From NCBI RefSeq assembly GCF_014696435.1, contig NZ_JACJQG010000025.1, forward strand, positions 45,170 to 109,169: a stretch of 64,000 bases of DNA, read 5' to 3'. The position numbers and the translations under genes are program-made. The number at the start of each line of letters is the position of its first letter. Within the stretch, counting starts at the first letter, position 1. Positions 54,947 to 63,677 of the stretch are shown one piece after another. The notes below the pieces were generated by a model. It did no database searches. It worked only from the letters and a program-made list of their open reading frames with translations, and was not told the origin of the DNA. The DNA is from Calothrix anomala FACHB-343 (GTDB taxonomy: Bacteria; Cyanobacteriota; Cyanobacteriia; Cyanobacteriales; Nostocaceae).

Positions 54947-55129
54947 AGGACTTACGCAAAGACAATGGGTAAATAAACCACAGAGTACGCAGAGTTCACA
55001 GAGAGAAGTCTGAGCGTCGGTTTCTGGCGATGGCTTCTCCCAAGGGGAGACGCTGCGCGAACGCCAACGTCTTCGACGAACAGAACTTCGGTGGGAATAA
55101 GAGTTTGAGAGGTTTTGTGCGTAAGTCCT
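54947..55129. mobile_element. MITE A family, second copy, 183 bp
   Basis: Ends AGGACTTACGCA / TGCGTAAGTCCT, the same inverted repeats as 7841-7982, with A-rich direct repeats outside. The interior differs (a GGAGACGCTGCGCGAACGCC segment), so only the ends are shared. Confidence 0.82.
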
Positions 55130-55160
55130 AAAAAAATAAAGTGTTTCTTCAGTATAAAAA

Positions 55161-56435
55161 TTACACTAGTTCTTGTGTAACTACTCGGCGCAAAATCTCA
55201 GTGACTTCAGTTACCATTCTCGCATCTAGCTCAACTGCATCGCGATTTTTCGCCTGTTCAATCGCCGCCGGATTAGTTTCCTGGAAAGGTTTTGCTCCCC
55301 GTAAAGCTAAACCCAAAGTTATCAAATCGGCGGGTTTCTTTCCTGATTGCGGCAAATCCAAAATAAATTGCATGAATGCGAGATAAACTATTTCTGTACT
55401 TTTGCGCGAATCGCTGTAGCCATCGCCTAATTTCGAGATAATTACTGGAGAACTAATAAAGTTTTTCAATCCCAATGTCTCAATGGCTATATCAGTATAG
55501 CGACAAGCATCTTTACCCAAAGCTTTGACAATCAGACTTAAGCTGTGCCATTGCGCACCCGGTAACCTTGCTTCCACTGGTAGCTGATGGTGCCACCCTA
55601 ACATTGTCAGCAACCGGAGTAAATCGTATGCAGTCACAAGATTATCGCCTCTAGTTGTTTCTGGTGCAGCACTGAGCAAGACTTTTTTTGTGTTTAAATC
55701 AAACAATTCAGGCTGGTTAATAAAAGGATCTTCACCATAACGTCCCCGAAAAACTAAATCTTGGTTTCCAGTAACTTTTTTGACCCAGGCTTCTAAACCT
55801 TCCCAAGTCTCGAAGCGTTTGCACATAGCAGCTAGTGAATTAGAACTGGCTACTTTTTGTTGATAGCTAATAATGTCAGATGCAATATCTAAAAATGGAG
55901 TATCTTTCTGACGCTTGGCTGGGTCTCTAATTACACAATTTTCTAAGCTGGATTGAAAGAATTTTGTATTCGCTTGAGATACTATATTCAGCAAAGGAAT
56001 GATTTTCGTACCGCTCCAAAATTGATTTTTATTGAGGGCATTTCTCCCCAGCCAATGAGCTTTGATTTTCCCTTCATTGACGCGACCAATACAGATACAA
56101 GCTTCTTTAATATCTGAATGGATAAACTCTAAACCTTGGCGGTCAATTTGCGGCATTTCCCCGACTTTAGGATAAGGTTTAAAGATTAAATCTTCAGGAT
56201 TTGCTTGTTGTTTTAGCCGCTCTGGATAATTATTAATATCTTGTAGATAAGGCGAAGTTTCTACACCTCTGTATAATATTGCTAGTTTCTCAGCAGTGGA
56301 ACCTGCATTAATTCCCTCTTTGAGAAATTTGTCAAAAATCTTGTCTTTATTCTTAGCTTGCTCTAGGGTGTTTTGCAGATTGGTGATTGTGCTATTTGCT
56401 GGTGTTTGATTAGTTGTATTGGAAGAATTAGTCAT
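55161..56435 (-). CDS. Hypothetical protein, 424 aa, possible serine-hydrolase fold
   Basis: Start ATG at 56435 has a GGAG site 7 nt upstream; a TTG at 56447 is the longest option. No signal peptide: the N-terminus is Asn/Thr-rich. The segment FWSGTKIIPLLNI contains an SxxK motif (SGTK) like that of penicillin-recognising serine hydrolases. GDNLVTAYDLLRLLTML and SKLGDGYSDSRKS could be the matching later elements. This is suggestive only; the usual export signal is missing. Otherwise unrecognised. Confidence 0.6.
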   Translation of the reverse strand: MTNSSNTTNQTPANSTITNLQNTLEQAKNKDKIFDKFLKEGINAGSTAEKLAILYRGVETSPYLQDINNYPERLKQQANPEDLIFKPYPKVGEMPQIDRQGLEFIHSDIKEACICIGRVNEGKIKAHWLGRNALNKNQFWSGTKIIPLLNIVSQANTKFFQSSLENCVIRDPAKRQKDTPFLDIASDIISYQQKVASSNSLAAMCKRFETWEGLEAWVKKVTGNQDLVFRGRYGEDPFINQPELFDLNTKKVLLSAAPETTRGDNLVTAYDLLRLLTMLGWHHQLPVEARLPGAQWHSLSLIVKALGKDACRYTDIAIETLGLKNFISSPVIISKLGDGYSDSRKSTEIVYLAFMQFILDLPQSGKKPADLITLGLALRGAKPFQETNPAAIEQAKNRDAVELDARMVTEVTEILRRVVTQELV

Positions 56436-56562
56436 AACACGCTCCAATTGCCTAAATATTTGGTTATTAGCTGAATTTCTGCTGGCATTGTATCTTATTT
56501 ATCGAAAGCGGCGGGAAACTCCATTCCCTTGTGGGTGGAGAGGGACAGTCGCCCCGCCGCTT

Positions 56563-56591
56563 GGGGCATTGGGCATTGGGCATTGGGCATG
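56563..56591. repeat. GGGCATT tandem array
   Basis: Four units of GGGCATT; the same unit as 24118-24161 and 63402-63431. Confidence 0.85.
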
Positions 56592-56716
56592 ATGAACCTG
56601 TGGCTAGCCAAAAAATGTATCTCCGATATGACAAGACTTTGATGTAGCGATCGCTCTAGATAATCTGGGGAAGATACAATATCATTTAGTGTTTTGCTGC
56701 TAACTCTTATCGCCCC

Positions 56717-57637
56717 ATGCTACCAGTCATCTATTCTGATGAGTTTCTAGATCACAAGACTGGAAATTACCACCCAGAAACACCAGAACGTTTAACCGCG
56801 ATCGCCAATGCTATCAAAGCAGCTAATTTTGCCGAGCAAATTTCCTGGCGATCGCCGACACCAGTTTTAGAAAATTCATCGCTGATGTCTGTACTGTTAC
56901 AAGCGCACACCGCAGATTACATCCACAAAATCCAGGCGATCGCGATCGCAGGTGGCGGTTATTTAGATGGAGATACGCCAGTATCACCTCGCAGTTATGA
57001 TGTGGCATTGTTAGCAGTTAGTGCTTGGTTGGATGGCGTTAACACTGTATTAACTAGCGAAAATCCCGCCTTTGTCCTCGCCCGTCCCCCCGGACATCAT
57101 GCGGAAAGTGATGCAGGTATGGGCTTTTGTTTATTTTCTAATGCGGCGATCGCTGCTTTTTACGCCCTACAACAACCAGGAGTGAATCGCGTCGCTATCC
57201 TCGATTGGGATGTACATCACGGTAATGGTACTCAGGCGATCGTTGAAAATCAGCCGCAAATCGCCTACTGTTCTCTTCATCAATACCCCTGCTACCCCGG
57301 TACCGGTCGAGCCTCAGAACGTGGCTTGCATAATAATGTTTTAAATGTACCCATACCTCCAGGTAGCAATATAGCTGTATATCAACCCATATTTGAAAAG
57401 TCGGTAATTCCCTTTTTAACTCAATTTCAGCCAGATTTACTGATTATTAGCGCCGGTTACGATGCTAACGCTGACGATCCCTTAGCCAGTATCAATTTGC
57501 AACCAGCAGATTATGGTTTATTCGTGGATTATTGTTTAGGACTAACGCGCAAAATTCTTTTTGGCTTAGAAGGTGGCTATGATTTAGACTCACTTTCCGA
57601 ATCAGTTATCAGCACCATCGAACGCTGCCTAGTTTAG
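56717..57637 (+). CDS. Histone-deacetylase-family protein
   Basis: 306 residues. Zinc-dependent deacylase fold: RPPGHHAESD, LDWDVHHGNGTQ, and GYDANADDPLASI carry the conserved His/Asp ligands. Bacterial members (acetoin-utilisation or acetylpolyamine type) deacetylate small amines. The start MLPVIYSDEFLDHKTGNYHP is normal for the cyanobacterial branch. It lies just downstream of a heptamer array. Confidence 0.9.
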   Translation: MLPVIYSDEFLDHKTGNYHPETPERLTAIANAIKAANFAEQISWRSPTPVLENSSLMSVLLQAHTADYIHKIQAIAIAGGGYLDGDTPVSPRSYDVALLAVSAWLDGVNTVLTSENPAFVLARPPGHHAESDAGMGFCLFSNAAIAAFYALQQPGVNRVAILDWDVHHGNGTQAIVENQPQIAYCSLHQYPCYPGTGRASERGLHNNVLNVPIPPGSNIAVYQPIFEKSVIPFLTQFQPDLLIISAGYDANADDPLASINLQPADYGLFVDYCLGLTRKILFGLEGGYDLDSLSESVISTIERCLV

Positions 57638-58242
57638 GCTTTGATGAGAGACTTTTAGTTCTCGCACACAACTCTTAACATTTCTTCATGAAGTTTTATT
57701 ACACCGAGCGATCGGGCTGTGACTTTAACAGACCAAATCAAGGCAAACTACCAGCAAATAGCTGTGCCTGGTTAGGTAATTTTGAAGTTTTAGTAAGCTA
57801 TTGACAAAAAATTTTTTGCCGTCAATTAGCATGAGTCTAATATCACATTAAATCCTAGTATTTTTATCGGTAAAAGTTTGGCTATAGTTGCTTTTGTTTC
57901 GGCTTTTTAGTCTCAAGAAAAAGCTTTAAAGCAAAAGTACTTTCATATTGATGAAAAACAGAATTTATATTAAAGCGTATTGAAAATAACTTAAGCGTTC
58001 AGTATTTATATTTATAGATAAATTGATTTATTTTTAACATAAATCGATTTTCAGTATTGAATTGTACCAATCATCGGTCAAGTTCATGGAATCTTCAAAA
58101 AGAAAAAATTCGAGATATGTTTTTAAACAGCTAAAGTTTTGTTAAGATGCAATTGCTAGGAAGTTCTCAACGAAATACACCAATCAGGGTGTGAAGAGAT
58201 TAAACAGCACTAGCAACACAGAGTTATAAAAGGTGAAGTGTA
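57638..58242. other. Intergenic, 605 bp, no gene seen
   Basis: AT-rich. HIP1-like gcgatcgg at 57709. It presumably holds the promoter of the 45-residue peptide gene. Confidence 0.4.
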
Positions 58243-58380
58243 ATGACCACCTACATTTTCTTCAACGATGCCCTGCAAATGCTTGTCAATGCCTTTTTAA
58301 TATCAGCAATAGTGCTTATAGCAGCTTCTGGTATAGGTTTGGCAGTGATCGAAACAATTGAAAAGACTGGAGAACGCTAA
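58243..58380 (+). CDS. Small single-helix membrane protein, 45 aa
   Basis: ATG behind AGGTGAAG, good spacing. Peptide with a membrane segment (MLVNAFLISAIVLIAASGIG, residues 13-32) and a charged tail ETIEKTGER. It has the size and layout of small subunits of photosynthetic or stress-response membrane complexes, but I cannot match it to a named one. Upstream of a TerB-family gene by 178 bp on the same strand. Confidence 0.6.
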   Translation: MTTYIFFNDALQMLVNAFLISAIVLIAASGIGLAVIETIEKTGER

Positions 58381-58558
58381 ATTCGTACCTGGCTGTCTGC
58401 TGTTTGCCAAAAACCTATTCAGTGCAAGTGTTCGCTGTTAAGAAATCTTGGGAACACTAAACTTATGAAAGTCTTACAGCGTTACAGGCTAACCTAAAAG
58501 TTGTGAAACTTGTAGGAAACTGTACTGCTATTGAGACCTCAATCAAGGAGCAACTACA

Positions 58559-59005
58559 ATGGGTTTGTTGGATACCGTATTAGATACAGAAAGCCAGGTT
58601 CAAGTGACACTTAGTCCAGCAGAAGCCTTTGCTGCTATTACCTTGGCTGCAACCGCTATAGACGGTTATTTGTCAGAGAATGACGCGCGTTGTATATCCT
58701 CAGTTTTATTACGGTCAAAGCTTTTTAGAAACTATACCAACGAGTTGATGTGCAGGTTATTTGACAAAATCCTGAGCATCCTCCGGCGTGATGGGATGAA
58801 TGTTTTATTCGATGCGGCGAAAGCATCCCTCAGTCCAGAATTGCGAGAAGCAGCTTTTGCTGTAGCTACAGATTTACTACTTTCTGAGAGTATAGTTACA
58901 GAAGAAGAAAAATATTTTTTAACCGATTTGTATCAGGCCTTGGGGATATCCAGAGAAGTAGCGATACAAATCGTCCAGGTGATCTCGATCAAGAACCGGG
59001 GATAG
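58559..59005 (+). CDS. TerB-family (tellurite resistance) protein
   Basis: 148 residues, soluble and helical. AAGGAGCA ribosome site. Acidic motifs at both ends of the fold (TAIDGYLSENDARCI and VTEEEKYFLTDL) are typical of TerB, where they bind metal ions. It may be a membrane-associated stress adaptor. It follows the small membrane peptide, with which it may be functionally linked. Confidence 0.82.
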   Translation: MGLLDTVLDTESQVQVTLSPAEAFAAITLAATAIDGYLSENDARCISSVLLRSKLFRNYTNELMCRLFDKILSILRRDGMNVLFDAAKASLSPELREAAFAVATDLLLSESIVTEEEKYFLTDLYQALGISREVAIQIVQVISIKNRG

Positions 59006-59090
59006 GATAACTGAATTACACTCTAATAGCGATCGCTATTATGTAGACGATCTCACAAAAAAATAATATTAAACTCCATTAAAAGTTGTG

Positions 59091-59136
59091 TAGGGGCAGG
59101 CAAAGATCTTATCGCTAAACCTGCCCCTAATTTTTT
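59091..59136 (+). terminator. Hairpin after terB-like gene
   Basis: TAGGGGCAGG / CCTGCCCCTA followed by TTTTTT. A GTAGGGGC-type palindrome that also fits an intrinsic terminator. Confidence 0.7.
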
Positions 59137-59217
59137 ACCTAATCCTCCAGATCCCGAATTCAATTCGGAATGTTTATAAGCTAATTCGCTGCTAAATTGC
59201 ATAACTACTAATCAGGG

Positions 59218-59294
59218 CTGTCAACAGTCAACAGTCAACCGTCAACCGTCAACAGCCCTCAAGATGGATTGTGCAACTTAAAAGCAGAATAGCT
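59218..59294. repeat. GTCAACA/CCGTCAA array and 3'-associated repeat family 2 (copy 3)
   Basis: GTCAACAGCCCTCAAGATGG then GTGCAACTTAAAAGCAGAAT and AGCT, two bases before the stop of the minus-strand lipoprotein gene. Confidence 0.85.
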
Positions 59295-59296
59295 AA

Positions 59297-60181
59297 TTAA
59301 CGGCGTCTACCACCAAAAGAAGGCGCGCGCCGACCGCTACTACGTCCACCGCTACCAAAGCTACTACCGCTAGGACTGCGTCTGGAAGATCCAGAATTAG
59401 AAGGTCTAAGTTCGCTACCACCAAAACCAGAACCGCTAGGACGGCTATTAGTATTGCGATTTGGGGTATTACGTACCGATGAGCCGCTAGGATATGTTCT
59501 TCTAATTGTCCCTGTAGTGCGGAATGCAGTGCGATTTCTCACGGCTGCTGGTGGTTGATTATAACGGCTGCGGTAGCTAGAAACTGCTTGATCGTAGCTG
59601 CTACCATATCCACCATAACCAACCAAAACTCCTCCGGGTTGGTAGACAGGAGGTACATAATATTGGGGTCTAAACAACAGACTACCGATTGCCTGACCTG
59701 CTATATTACCAGCCACAGCCGCCGCAAAGGGTGTCCAGAAACTATTCTCTTGACGGACTACAACTGTTTCTTGCTGTCCTGTTTGGGGATTAGTTTTGTT
59801 TTCTACGACATTATGGACGTACTCAATTTTAAAGTCTTCTGTTAAATATAAGACGGGCTGTCCATTTTCTACTTTTAAATAGCTTTTCTTACCTTCTTTG
59901 ATTTCTTCATCTGTCAGCCGAGCCATTTGTAAGTTCTCGGTGACAAAGGTTGGGGGTTTGCTGTTAATCAAAAATAGCGTGTACTCGCCAGTACCATCAT
60001 CGTAAGTGGCTTGTTGTAATTGATACTGTCCATCACTCAGTTTGGTATTGACAGCAGTTTGGCTCACATTTTTGGCTGGAGAGTTGGCTTGGTCGGAACC
60101 TCCTCCACAGGCTACTGTTGTTAAGCACAAACTCATGGCTAAACACACTGCTGTAAATTTACGCAATATGGTCATAATCAT
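59297..60181 (-). CDS. Lipoprotein with Gly/Ser/Arg-rich tail
   Basis: 294 residues from the ATG at 60181 (MIMTILRKF), which follows AGGA; an upstream start is at 60211. Signal peptide with a lipobox ending LTTVACGGG. After the lipid-anchored start comes an ~80-residue domain (QYQLQQATYDDGTGEYTLFL), then a glycine-rich AGNIAGQAIGSLL segment that may insert in a membrane, and a disordered Gly/Ser/Arg/Pro tail of ~110 residues. Likely an envelope protein. Upstream in the same direction lies the DUF1517-like gene. Confidence 0.72.
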   Translation of the reverse strand: MIMTILRKFTAVCLAMSLCLTTVACGGGSDQANSPAKNVSQTAVNTKLSDGQYQLQQATYDDGTGEYTLFLINSKPPTFVTENLQMARLTDEEIKEGKKSYLKVENGQPVLYLTEDFKIEYVHNVVENKTNPQTGQQETVVVRQENSFWTPFAAAVAGNIAGQAIGSLLFRPQYYVPPVYQPGGVLVGYGGYGSSYDQAVSSYRSRYNQPPAAVRNRTAFRTTGTIRRTYPSGSSVRNTPNRNTNSRPSGSGFGGSELRPSNSGSSRRSPSGSSFGSGGRSSGRRAPSFGGRRR

Positions 60182-60250
60182 TGCACTAGTATCCTTATAT
60201 GAGCTTAACAATTTCTCTTGACATCTTGTAAGTACGGACTACCCCACCAA

Positions 60251-60844
60251 TTACAAGGGAATTAATTCTGGATAAAATTGCAACAGCTGATCTTTAGTCA
60301 GTTCATCACCTAATTGTGCTGGTGAAAAATGCACCTGTACAGCCCGTAATTTATGATTGTAGTGTAGATTAATCAGGGCTTTTAAACCTTGCTTCAAGGC
60401 TTGAACGTTAGATAAATCAGTTTCTAACTCTGGTACTTCTCCTTCAAAAGCCACCGTAATCATCACAATAATATTGCGGGTTGCAGGTAGAGATAAAGGA
60501 TCGTTAAATCCAGAATCATCATTTAAATCTAGTTCTGCACCATATCTTGCAGCAGAGTCGCTAAACAGTTCGTTGACGTAATCTCCGGCTTCGCCTTCAT
60601 TCCAAAATACGTCACCTTCATTAGCAGCAGAAAGCCAGTAATCGTCATACCGCGTTAGGGTTTCACAGATTTCTACTAAGCCTTCGCCTAACACTTCCAT
60701 GTCGCCTTCGGCATCAATTGCATCTCTAGCGGCACTATTAAATATACCTAAAATTGGCGCTACTTCTGAGCCGCCTAAATGTAGAAATAAGCGGCAGACT
60801 ACATAGCGAGTCCGCCCGATCATTTTATTAAAAGTATCGCGCAT
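60251..60844 (-). CDS. DUF1517-like protein
   Basis: 197 residues, soluble, acidic. FSPAQLGDELTKDQLLQFYP near the C-terminus and the beta-rich NIIVMITVAFEGEVPELET fit what I recall of DUF1517 in cyanobacteria and plastids; the link is not firm. GGAGG ribosome site 6 nt before the ATG. It sits between the lipoprotein and the pentapeptide-repeat gene, all on the minus strand. Confidence 0.6.
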   Translation of the reverse strand: MRDTFNKMIGRTRYVVCRLFLHLGGSEVAPILGIFNSAARDAIDAEGDMEVLGEGLVEICETLTRYDDYWLSAANEGDVFWNEGEAGDYVNELFSDSAARYGAELDLNDDSGFNDPLSLPATRNIIVMITVAFEGEVPELETDLSNVQALKQGLKALINLHYNHKLRAVQVHFSPAQLGDELTKDQLLQFYPELIPL

Positions 60845-60901
60845 CTGTATCCTCCATCCATTTATCAGTTATTCAAGAATGATTATTTCACTGACAATTG
60901 T

Positions 60902-62467
60902 TCATTCTTCAATATAATGAAAACTTTTAACAAAATCCTTAATCATTTTGATTGTAGGCAATAGATATTGGCTAGATTCACTGGATATAGTATCAAAAAA
61001 TGAAGCATTGTTATCAGATTGACTAATAAATCGTTTGCCGAAATAGGGATTGTCGTAAATAATTAAAGTTTGGGCACTAGAATTGGTTAAAATTGTTTGG
61101 GTAGGAGTTTTAAAGAATTTTAATTTAGCTGCTAACGCCAGAGTTTTTTGTACTTCCTTAAGGGACTGAGCCTTATTTCTAGCTTCGTCGATCGCTGCCC
61201 TTAATTGCCTCACCCGATGGGGTATTTTTACACCCATGTAAGAAATATCTTCACCTTTAATTATGTCTATCACATCTTCGATACTTTGTTGCGTGCTGGC
61301 AGCATCCATAAATGGCAAAATAGCTATATAAGCTAGGGGAAATAAGTCTTCGTCACGCTCCACCCGGAAGGTAAAAACCGTCCGCCGACGGCCAATTTCC
61401 ATAGTTGGTGGTTGTTTAAGTCGGCGATATTGGCGGGAAATTTGGTAGTAAGCCCCAGCTAGGGTAAAGTTGGCTTCATGTTCCAAGGGGGCGTCAACAA
61501 TAATTCTGATGGTGGGGGAGGTTTCATTAAAAAAGTCTCGCGCATCTTCGGCGTTAAACTTTTGGATGATGGAGCGATCGCCTGTAGGGGAAAGATCAAT
61601 CCACTCACAAGTTATACCTTCAGTTTTCAAGCCATACCGAGATGTGGCGTAAAGTTTCGCTCCAGTGAGTATGGCTGATGTTAAGTCAGCGCCGTTCCAT
61701 TCTGCTTTAATTAATTTTGCTTGGGTTAGATCGGCATGTACTAAACTGGCATTGGTTAAATTAGCATTGCTTAAATCTGTGCTAATTAACTTCGCCCCGC
61801 TTAATTTAGCGCCGCTTAAATCAGCCCAGCGCAGGTTAGCACCACTTAAATCAGCCCAGCGCAGGTTAGCGCCGCTTAAATCGGCTCCACTGAGGTTAGC
61901 GCGGCTGAGGTTGGCTTTTCTGAGTTCCGCATCGCGCAAATTAGCACCACTCAAATCTGTATGTACCAAATCAGCAGAGTGGAGATTCGCCATTTCTAAG
62001 TTTGCAGCTATTAAGGAAGAACCCCGCAAAATTGCACCGCTTAAATTAGCTTTGCGAAAATTGGCTTGTCTGAGAGTGGCTTCTCGCAAATCGGCGCTGG
62101 TGAGGTTAGCAGCGGACAGATCTGCACCACTAAGATTGGCTCTAATCATCTCAGCCCGAATTAATGAGGCTTCCCGCAATTGGGCTTGATTTAAGTCAGC
62201 GCGGATTAAATTGGCAACATTGAGACTAGCTTGATTGAGAATCGCCTGAGCCAGATTGGCACCGCTAAGTCTAGCAACATTGAGTATGGCATTAGTTAAG
62301 TTAGCTTTACTGAGATTAGCACCGCTTAAATTAATCACACTCATATTAGCTTGAGTGAGATTGACGCCTACTAGCTTGACCCTACTTAAATTGGCTTCCG
62401 AGAGGTCAATACCGCTAAAGTCATAAACTCCGGCTGTGTATTTTCTCAACAAGTCTTCTACAGTCAT
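60902..62467 (-). CDS. Pentapeptide-repeat protein
   Basis: 521 residues. About 48 A(N/D)LxX units (residues ~17-280, such as ANLSRVKLVGVNLTQANMSV) form a right-handed beta-helix. The C-terminal ~220 residues are a separate globular domain (DLSPTGDRSIIQKF, RRRTVFTFRVERDEDLF, LRAAIDEARNKAQSLK) that I do not recognise. The repeat part can act as a scaffold or DNA mimic. It shares its strand with the two genes downstream. Confidence 0.88.
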   Translation of the reverse strand: MTVEDLLRKYTAGVYDFSGIDLSEANLSRVKLVGVNLTQANMSVINLSGANLSKANLTNAILNVARLSGANLAQAILNQASLNVANLIRADLNQAQLREASLIRAEMIRANLSGADLSAANLTSADLREATLRQANFRKANLSGAILRGSSLIAANLEMANLHSADLVHTDLSGANLRDAELRKANLSRANLSGADLSGANLRWADLSGANLRWADLSGAKLSGAKLISTDLSNANLTNASLVHADLTQAKLIKAEWNGADLTSAILTGAKLYATSRYGLKTEGITCEWIDLSPTGDRSIIQKFNAEDARDFFNETSPTIRIIVDAPLEHEANFTLAGAYYQISRQYRRLKQPPTMEIGRRRTVFTFRVERDEDLFPLAYIAILPFMDAASTQQSIEDVIDIIKGEDISYMGVKIPHRVRQLRAAIDEARNKAQSLKEVQKTLALAAKLKFFKTPTQTILTNSSAQTLIIYDNPYFGKRFISQSDNNASFFDTISSESSQYLLPTIKMIKDFVKSFHYIEE

Positions 62468-62550
62468 AAATACTACCCCTCAGATGCCAACTTTAAATTG
62501 GTGGTCAAGTACACAGAAAATACTTAAAAGATTAACTATCAAAATCAAAA

Positions 62551-63390
62551 ATGAAAATTGGAATTGTCGGACTGGGACTGATCGGTGGCTCCTTGGGTTT
62601 CGATTTGCGATCGCAAGGACATGAAGTTTTCGGAGTGAGTCGTCGTCAATCAACCTGCCAAAAGGCGGTATCTCTGGGGAGCGTTGATGAGGCTGCAGTG
62701 GATCTGAGTCTCTTAGCTACCACAGAAGTGGTATTTATTTGTACACCGATAGCTCTTATTGTTCCCCAAGTTCAACAATTAATTGCGCACTTACCTGCTA
62801 CCACAGTTATTACTGATGTGGGATCGGTAAAAGCACCGATAGTTCAAGCTATATCCCCTTTATGGCAGAATTTCGTCGGCGGTCATCCAATGGCGGGAAC
62901 TGCAGATAGCGGTATCGAAGCCGCACAACGGCATTTATTTGTCGATCGCCCTTATGTACTGACACCAACTGAGACAACACCCACCGCCGCCGTTTTAGTA
63001 TTAGAAGAAATAGTGCGATCGCTTGGTGCAAAAATTTACCATTGTCAGCCAGAACAACACGACCGCGCTGTCAGTTGGATTTCCCATTTACCTGTAATGG
63101 TCAGCGCTTCCTTAATTGCAGCTTGTATGGGTGAAACCGACCCCACAGTGTTACAACTAGCGAAAAACTTAGCTAGTTCCGGTTTTCGCGATACCAGCCG
63201 CGTTGGTGGCGGTAATCCAGAGTTAGGGGTAATGATGGCGCAATTTAATCAGCAAGCGTTGCTGGGGTCATTACAACAATATCGCCAGCAGCTTGATGAA
63301 GTAATTAAGTTAATAGAACAGGAAGATTGGACAGCTTTAGAGGCAAAATTGCAATCTACGCAAAAAGTTCGCCCCGATTTTGTTGATTAA
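62551..63390 (+). CDS. tyrA: Prephenate/arogenate dehydrogenase
   Basis: 279 residues. Nucleotide-binding GLGLIGGSLG at the N-terminus, FICTPIALI, VITDVGSVK, GGHPMAGTADSG and the C-terminal helical dimerisation domain. It catalyses the oxidative step to tyrosine. Cyanobacterial enzymes usually prefer arogenate and NADP; that cannot be decided here. Divergent from the pentapeptide-repeat gene. Confidence 0.93.
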   Translation: MKIGIVGLGLIGGSLGFDLRSQGHEVFGVSRRQSTCQKAVSLGSVDEAAVDLSLLATTEVVFICTPIALIVPQVQQLIAHLPATTVITDVGSVKAPIVQAISPLWQNFVGGHPMAGTADSGIEAAQRHLFVDRPYVLTPTETTPTAAVLVLEEIVRSLGAKIYHCQPEQHDRAVSWISHLPVMVSASLIAACMGETDPTVLQLAKNLASSGFRDTSRVGGGNPELGVMMAQFNQQALLGSLQQYRQQLDEVIKLIEQEDWTALEAKLQSTQKVRPDFVD

Positions 63391-63401
63391 GGGTCTGTTT
63401 T

Positions 63402-63431
63402 GGGCATTGGGCATGGGGCATTGGGCATTGG
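63402..63431. repeat. GGGCATT tandem array
   Basis: Degenerate GGGCATT units after the tyrA stop. Confidence 0.8.
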
Positions 63432-63590
63432 TTAAGTATTTCTTTCCCCCTGCACCCTGCACCCTGCCCCCCTGCCTTGTCCCGCTTCCCTCATCCCCTC
63501 ACTGAGCTAAGTTGAGGCACTGCTCCATAACCTATAGATATTAATAAGCAGAACTTATCAACTAATTAAGTAAATTTTTTGAGAAACTTC

Positions 63591-63619
63591 TTTACAATCC
63601 GTTACAAAGTCTCTAAGAT
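63591..63619 (+). promoter_or_regulatory. Putative promoter of the second psbA
   Basis: TTTACA (63591-63596) and TAAGAT (63614-63619) with a 17-bp spacer, about 60 bp before the ATG. Good spacing for sigma-70-type promoters; no transcription start is known. Confidence 0.5.
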
Positions 63620-63677
63620 AAAAACATCATAAGTAATTATTCCTGCGTACAACAACGCAAGTAGCAATCATAAAACC

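Noticed and set aside
61470-62189. Plus-strand frames over the pentapeptide gene
   Set aside because: Antisense shadows of a repeat-rich gene; the minus strand gives the A(N/D)LxX pattern.
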